Positions 5,077 through 7,936 of a stretch of 7,936 nt of DNA are shown piece by piece (position 1 is the stretch's first letter; each line of letters opens with the position of its first letter). The notes under the pieces were generated by a model, which did not search any database, was not told where the DNA came from, and saw nothing but the letters and a program-made list of their open reading frames with translations. Source of the stretch: an uncultured bacterium (GTDB lineage: Bacteria > Bacillota > Clostridia > Lachnospirales > Lachnospiraceae); NCBI GenBank assembly GCA_947086625.1, contig CAMTZV010000049.1, positions 1-7,936 on the forward strand, given 5' to 3'. Position numbers and translations under genes: made by a program.

Positions 5077-5916
5077 ATGAGGGTTAAAAAATGTAAGGCA
5101 GCACTGGCGCTGGCACTGGCGATCGCACTTGCGGCGCCCGCGGCGGCGGCCTCCACACCGGTCACCACGGCACAGGCGGCGGCTAAGGTTAAGCTCAGTG
5201 TGGCAAAGAAAACATTAAACGTGGGCAAGTCCTTTACGTTAAAGCTCAAAAACGCGGGAGGCAAGGTGACGTGGAAGTCGAACAAGAAGTCGGTCGCGAC
5301 CGTAAACGCGAAGGGCAAGGTAAATGCAATCGCCTCCGGAACCACTACGATCACCGCCACGAACAAGAAAAAGGCTTATAAGTGCAAGGTAACGGTTAAA
5401 AATCCGAAGAAGCCGGCGGGCATGAAGGACATGCAGGCAGGCCCGGTCAATCTCTGTTATCCGAAGGCGTTTACAGCCGAAGCCGCGGAGGTGGACGGCA
5501 ATTACGCATGGGTAGCGGCAGATGCTGAGGATGCGGAAAAGATGACCCAGACCCTGACCGTAAAGATGCAGTACACGGGCGAGGATGCCTATGATTACGA
5601 CACGCTGCTGGGCATGTATGAGGCGCAGCTCTCCGAGGAAGCGCAGAAATCCGTCTACGAGATGCTCGGCATTGAGGCGGAGATCACAAACTACGAGATG
5701 GCTTCTTACGACAGCAAAGCCGGCAAGGCGGTCCGCGTGGCCTTCCATCTGAAAATGGAAATGGAGGGCGAGAAGGTCGAAGTCGACGAAATCGAATATC
5801 TGGTCGGCATCAAAAACTATATCATCCAGGTGAATGCCGAGGCATTAAACGGCGGTAAAATTGACGTTGTGGACGGGTACGCAAAGACCCTGCTCGATAC
5901 CATGACTGTTTTATAA
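5077..5916 (+). CDS. Secreted BIG2 (bacterial Ig-like) domain protein
   Basis: This 279-residue protein starts with a signal peptide: MRVKKCK, then an Ala/Leu core (residues 8-25), with plausible cuts after AAA (about 25) or AQA (about 34). Residues 38-107 form a BIG2 domain, recognisable by KVTWKSNKKSVATVNAKGKV followed by IASGTTTITAT and YKCKVTV. Residues 115-279 form an acidic alpha/beta domain that I do not recognise. There is no LPXTG motif, C-terminal helix or lipobox, so it is either released or held non-covalently. BIG2 domains are common in surface and adhesion-type proteins of Clostridia. It has its own promoter, a strong AGGAGG site and a strong terminator, so it is a single-gene unit. 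It is divergent from the precursor operon, with the intervening region shared; a functional link is not shown. Confidence 0.87.
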   Translation: MRVKKCKAALALALAIALAAPAAAASTPVTTAQAAAKVKLSVAKKTLNVGKSFTLKLKNAGGKVTWKSNKKSVATVNAKGKVNAIASGTTTITATNKKKAYKCKVTVKNPKKPAGMKDMQAGPVNLCYPKAFTAEAAEVDGNYAWVAADAEDAEKMTQTLTVKMQYTGEDAYDYDTLLGMYEAQLSEEAQKSVYEMLGIEAEITNYEMASYDSKAGKAVRVAFHLKMEMEGEKVEVDEIEYLVGIKNYIIQVNAEALNGGKIDVVDGYAKTLLDTMTVL

Positions 5917-5954
5917 GCAGACGCGCAGAATAACGCAACGGTTCAGCCATCGCA

Positions 5955-5987
5955 GGCAGCCCCGAAAAAGGGGCTGCCAGATTTTTA
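5955..5987 (+). terminator. Intrinsic terminator of the BIG2-protein gene
   Basis: GGCAGCCCC (5955-5963) and GGGGCTGCC (5970-5978) form a perfect 9-bp GC-rich stem with a GAAAAA loop. It is followed by AGATTTTT, and lies 38 nt after the stop codon. The minus strand has no T-run after the stem, so it works for plus-strand transcription only. Confidence 0.95.
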
Positions 5988-6036
5988 TGCACGGCCCCGT
6001 GCAGAGGAAATATGTCGCAGAAGCGACGCACGGGGC
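5988..6036. repeat. Nested inverted repeats with two alternative pairings
   Basis: TGCACGG (5988-5994) and CCGTGCA (5997-6003) form a compact palindrome. The segment GCCCCGTGC (5994-6002) also pairs perfectly over 9 bp with GCACGGGGC (6028-6036), enclosing a GTCGC-AGAA-GCGAC stem-loop (6014-6027). The two foldings are mutually exclusive. The segment lies between the BIG2 terminator and the 3' end of endonuclease III. It may help end the nth transcript, but neither strand shows a clean T-run. Confidence 0.5.
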
Positions 6037-6050
6037 GCGCGGCGAGCAGG

Positions 6051-6064
6051 GAAGATAAATCTTC
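6051..6064. repeat. Small inverted repeat just after the endonuclease III stop
   Basis: GAAGAT and ATCTTC are separated by AA, 13 bp beyond the nth stop codon. The 6-bp AT-rich stem has no following T-run, so it is at best a weak terminator or 3' end stabiliser of the nth mRNA. Confidence 0.35.
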
Positions 6065-6077
6065 TCTACCCGATTTC

Positions 6078-6713
6078 TTACACGCCGGCTTTTTTGCACA
6101 CATCCGCGCAGCAGCATACCTCGCAGTGCGGCGCGGTGCGGGCGGTGCAGACGTCGCGCCCGTGATAGACGAGCCGATGGCAGAAATCGCTGCCCTCCTC
6201 CGGCGGGATGAGCTTCCACAGCTCCATCTCAACCTTTTTCGGCTCCCTGATGCCGTCCACGAGGCCCATGCGGTTTACGAGCCGGATGCAGTGCGTGTCG
6301 GTCACGATTGCAGGCTTTCCGAACACGTCGCCCATGATGAGATTCGCGCTTTTTCTTCCAACGCCGGGCAGGGAGAGCAGCGCGTCAAAATCGTCCGGCA
6401 CCCTTCCGCCGAAATCGTCGCGCAGCCGTCTCATGCAGGCGCTGATATCCCGCGCCTTGCTGTGGCCGAGGCCGCACGGCTTGACAATCGCCTCGATATC
6501 GGCCACATCCGCGTCTGCGAGCGCGTCCACAGACGGGTATTTTTCATAAAGCCCTTCCACGACGACGTTGACCCGCGCATCGGTGCATTGCGCCGCAAGG
6601 CGGACGCTGACCAAAAGCTTCCACGCCTCATTGTAGTCGAGCGTGCAGCCCGCATCCGGGTATGCCTGTTTCAGACGGTCGATGAGCGCAAGCGCCCGTT
6701 CCTTTTTTCTCAT
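6078..6713 (-). CDS. nth: Endonuclease III (base-excision DNA glycosylase/AP lyase)
   Basis: This 211-residue enzyme removes oxidised pyrimidines from DNA and nicks the abasic site. LLVSVRLAAQCTD (33-45) is the family's conserved helix. The helix-hairpin-helix LPGVGRKSANLI (115-126) carries the Schiff-base lysine K121, and D139 in VTDTHC is the catalytic aspartate, matching K120 and D138 of E. coli. The 4Fe-4S loop is C189-X7-C197-X2-C200-X5-C206; the classical spacing is X6 at the first interval, so there is one extra residue, and extra cysteines at 201 and 202. Full family length. ATG 6713 has GAGGTGA (6727-6721) at a 7-nt spacer. It is a single-gene unit. A weak candidate promoter upstream is TTGCAG (6784-6779) with TACTGT (6761-6756) at 17 bp and TGT in front. 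Repair housekeeping; no link to the RiPP-like cluster. Confidence 0.97.
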   Translation of the reverse strand: MRKKERALALIDRLKQAYPDAGCTLDYNEAWKLLVSVRLAAQCTDARVNVVVEGLYEKYPSVDALADADVADIEAIVKPCGLGHSKARDISACMRRLRDDFGGRVPDDFDALLSLPGVGRKSANLIMGDVFGKPAIVTDTHCIRLVNRMGLVDGIREPKKVEMELWKLIPPEEGSDFCHRLVYHGRDVCTARTAPHCEVCCCADVCKKAGV

Positions 6714-6787
6714 ATGTGTATCACCTCGTTATCTGGTTGTGTGTCCCTGTCCTTTACAGTAACACAGTTTTTCCGGATCTGCAAGAA

Positions 6788-6807
6788 ATGCGTTACTTTT
6801 CACGCCC
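6788..6807 (+). repeat. 20-bp direct repeat, copy 1
   Basis: ATGCGTTACTTTTCACGCCC; copy 2 begins 33 bp later and differs at one base only. The core CGTTACTTTTC also occurs at 4969-4979. It overlaps the region upstream of the nth promoter candidate. Confidence 0.85.
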
Positions 6808-6820
6808 GGGTCATAGCATG

Positions 6821-6840
6821 ATGCGTTACTTTTCGCGCCC
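6821..6840 (+). repeat. 20-bp direct repeat, copy 2
   Basis: ATGCGTTACTTTTCGCGCCC matches copy 1 at 19 of 20 positions. It is followed after 2 bp by the perfect hairpin at 6843-6867. Confidence 0.85.
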
Positions 6841-6842
6841 CA

Positions 6843-6867
6843 GGAACGCGCACTGGCTGCGCGTTCC
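6843..6867. repeat. Perfect 10-bp hairpin inside the intergenic repeat element
   Basis: GGAACGCGCA and TGCGCGTTCC are perfectly complementary around a CTGGC loop. There is no T-run after it on either strand, so a terminator is unlikely; it fits the central stem of a palindromic intergenic repeat. Confidence 0.8.
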
Positions 6868-6973
6868 GTGAGACGATGATTCAGGAGTGAGGGGCGATTT
6901 TTGCGAAGCAAATCTGGTCACGGAGTGAGCAGTAACAGAAATGCAAAAAACTTCCAGTGGATGAAAGGAAAAT

Positions 6974-7002
6974 TATGTATTAAGATAATAGATAGATACA
7001 TA
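6974..7002. promoter_or_regulatory. Inverted repeat upstream of the alpha/beta hydrolase, possible operator
   Basis: TATGTAT (6974-6980) and ATACATA (6996-7002) are perfectly complementary across a 15-bp GATA-rich spacer. A TACAAT hexamer (7014-7019) and the GGGGTG ribosome binding site (7021-7026) follow. TACAAT is too close to the ATG for a normal leader; AGATAAT (6983-6989), inside the palindrome, is a better-placed -10 candidate, but neither has a good -35. Confidence 0.35.
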
Positions 7003-7032
7003 TGTTTTCGCAATACAATCGGGGTGTTTTAC

Positions 7033-7936
7033 ATGAAGAAAAAAGCTGTGAAGGTGGCAGCTGCCATGCTCGCGGCAGCCGCGGCGGTTTATACCGTTTT
7101 TATCTATTTTCTCGTAAGCGCATGTCTCGTGCCGTCGTTTATGGAAAAATTAGACGCTTTTGAAGAGATTACGGCGAAGGGCTATTCGCAGCAGGTACAT
7201 ACGTCGGACATCAGCGAAAACCGGAAAGCGGCGATCACGGCGACAAGCGAATGGCTCTCCGACGCGAAGGGCCAACTGCTCACAAGAGAGACCGCGGACG
7301 GCTATAAGCTCGTGGCGGCAGAATTTTTTTCGGCGGAAGAAAGCCACAAATGGGTGCTGCTCCTTCACGGCTACACCGGCTGGAAGGAGGAAATGTACCC
7401 GTTCGCCTGGTGGTATTATTCGCAGGGCTACCACGTACTCGTGCCCGATCTGCGCGCGCAGGGCGAGAGCGAGGGCGATTTTATCGGCATGGGCTGGACA
7501 GACAGCACGGACTGCGCGCTCTGGCTTGACTATATTTTAGCGCAGGATCAAGACGCCGATATCGTGCTGCACGGACAGTCAATGGGCGCCTCCACCGCGC
7601 TGATCATGAGCGGAGAGGCGGTGCGCGCCTCACTCAAAGAAGCCGCCGGGCACATCCGCGCGGTCGTCTCCGACTGCGCCTATACGGATGCATATGAGAT
7701 GTTCGGCGACAAAATCACAGAGTGGTTCTCCCTGCCGCCGTTTCCGTTTGTGGACAGCGCGTGCCTGATGCTGCGGCTGCGGGGCGGCTACGATCTTCGG
7801 AAAGCATCGGCGCTTGACGGAGTAAAAACGAGCCGCATTCCGACGCTCTTTATCCACGGGGAAAACGACGCACTCATCGACGTGGGGATGGCGCACGAGC
7901 TGTACGAGGCAGCCGCGTGCGAGAAGGAGCTTCTCA
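7033..7936 (+). CDS. Membrane-anchored alpha/beta hydrolase, 3' truncated by window edge
   Basis: The frame is open from ATG 7033 to the end of the window (301 codons). Residues 5-30 form a hydrophobic N-terminal anchor after MKKKAVK, so the enzyme domain should lie outside the membrane. Core motifs in order are LLLHGYTGWKEE (109-120, oxyanion-hole HG), VPDLRAQGESEG (137-148), the nucleophile elbow HGQSMGA with S183, and LFIHGENDALID (272-283), where D279 is the probable catalytic acid. The catalytic His would fall beyond the edge. The layout resembles the YqkD-type hydrolases of Bacillus (about 305 residues), so only a short piece should be missing. The natural substrate of this group is not established. 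GGGGTG (7021-7026) precedes the start by 6 nt. GC-ending codons predominate, as in nth. Not evidently tied to the RiPP-like cluster. Confidence 0.92.
   Translation, partial: MKKKAVKVAAAMLAAAAAVYTVFIYFLVSACLVPSFMEKLDAFEEITAKGYSQQVHTSDISENRKAAITATSEWLSDAKGQLLTRETADGYKLVAAEFFSAEESHKWVLLLHGYTGWKEEMYPFAWWYYSQGYHVLVPDLRAQGESEGDFIGMGWTDSTDCALWLDYILAQDQDADIVLHGQSMGASTALIMSGEAVRASLKEAAGHIRAVVSDCAYTDAYEMFGDKITEWFSLPPFPFVDSACLMLRLRGGYDLRKASALDGVKTSRIPTLFIHGENDALIDVGMAHELYEAAACEKELL

Larger units (their letters stand above)
6714..7032. other. Divergent intergenic region with composite repeat element (319 bp)
   Basis: No gene is supported here. It contains the nth ribosome binding site and weak promoter, the two 20-bp direct repeats, the 10-bp hairpin, a repeated GGAGTGAG (6884-6891 and 6922-6929), a TTTGC-GAA-GCAAA hairpin (6900-6912), and CAGTAACA at both ends (6757-6764, 6930-6937). 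An A/T-rich promoter-like stretch for the hydrolase follows. About 6788-6945 looks like one mosaic, MITE- or REP-like intergenic element without coding capacity; there are no clean terminal inverted repeats. Confidence 0.55.

Noticed and set aside
5239..5748. Minus-strand frame of 169 codons
   Set aside because: It is antisense to the BIG2 gene, and its Arg/Leu-rich translation is typical of a shadow of GC-rich coding sequence.
6012..6821. Long plus-strand frame of 269 codons
   Set aside because: It lies antisense to endonuclease III, whose motifs are unmistakable. Its translation is His/Arg/Ala-rich without any domain, and it runs on through the repeat region.
6788..6840. CRISPR array
   Set aside because: Only two repeat copies with a 13-bp gap. 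Spacer length and number do not fit, and there are no cas genes.

Overview
The window looks like the chromosome of a clostridial gut-type Firmicute, most likely Lachnospiraceae. The basis is strong AGGAGG-type ribosome binding sites, a secreted Lys/Ala-rich BIG2 protein, a Firmicutes-style endonuclease III, and a RiPP-type cluster of a kind I associate with that family. This is an inference from gene content; no phylogenetic marker was tested.

Layout. Positions 1-4765 hold a peptide-modification (RiPP-like) cluster in two converging halves. The plus-strand half contains the 3' end of an unidentified beta-rich protein, a radical SAM/SPASM enzyme (248-1369), an HPr-kinase-like P-loop protein (1371-2219) and an S24/S26 signal-peptidase-like protein (2247-2711). 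The minus-strand half starts from a good promoter (4874-4902) and contains a 127-residue four-cysteine putative precursor peptide (4750-4367), a PqqD-type recognition protein (4261-3941) and a PF14907-like nucleotidyltransferase (3944-2697). The last genes of the two halves overlap tail to tail by 15 bp, with no terminator between them. Positions 5077-5916 encode a secreted BIG2-domain protein, divergent from the precursor and closed by a textbook terminator. Then come endonuclease III (6713-6078, minus), a repeat-rich intergenic region (6714-7032), and an alpha/beta hydrolase with an N-terminal membrane anchor that runs off the right edge (7033-7936).

How the genes could work together. PqqD would bind the precursor leader and deliver it to the radical SAM/SPASM enzyme. 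The kinase-like and nucleotidyltransferase-like proteins could add a phosphate and a further group, as proposed for the kinase/nucleotidyltransferase pair of some Firmicutes lasso-peptide clusters; the precursor here ends in serine. The S26-like protein is a candidate leader peptidase. No lasso cyclase and no exporter is visible, so the product class is open. The flanking genes are ordinary household or surface functions.

A second theme is short intergenic repeats. An 11-bp motif (CGTTACTTTTC) occurs three times, and a 13-bp motif (GGTCACGGAGTGA) occurs both in the 6.8-6.95 kb repeat region and inside the precursor operon.
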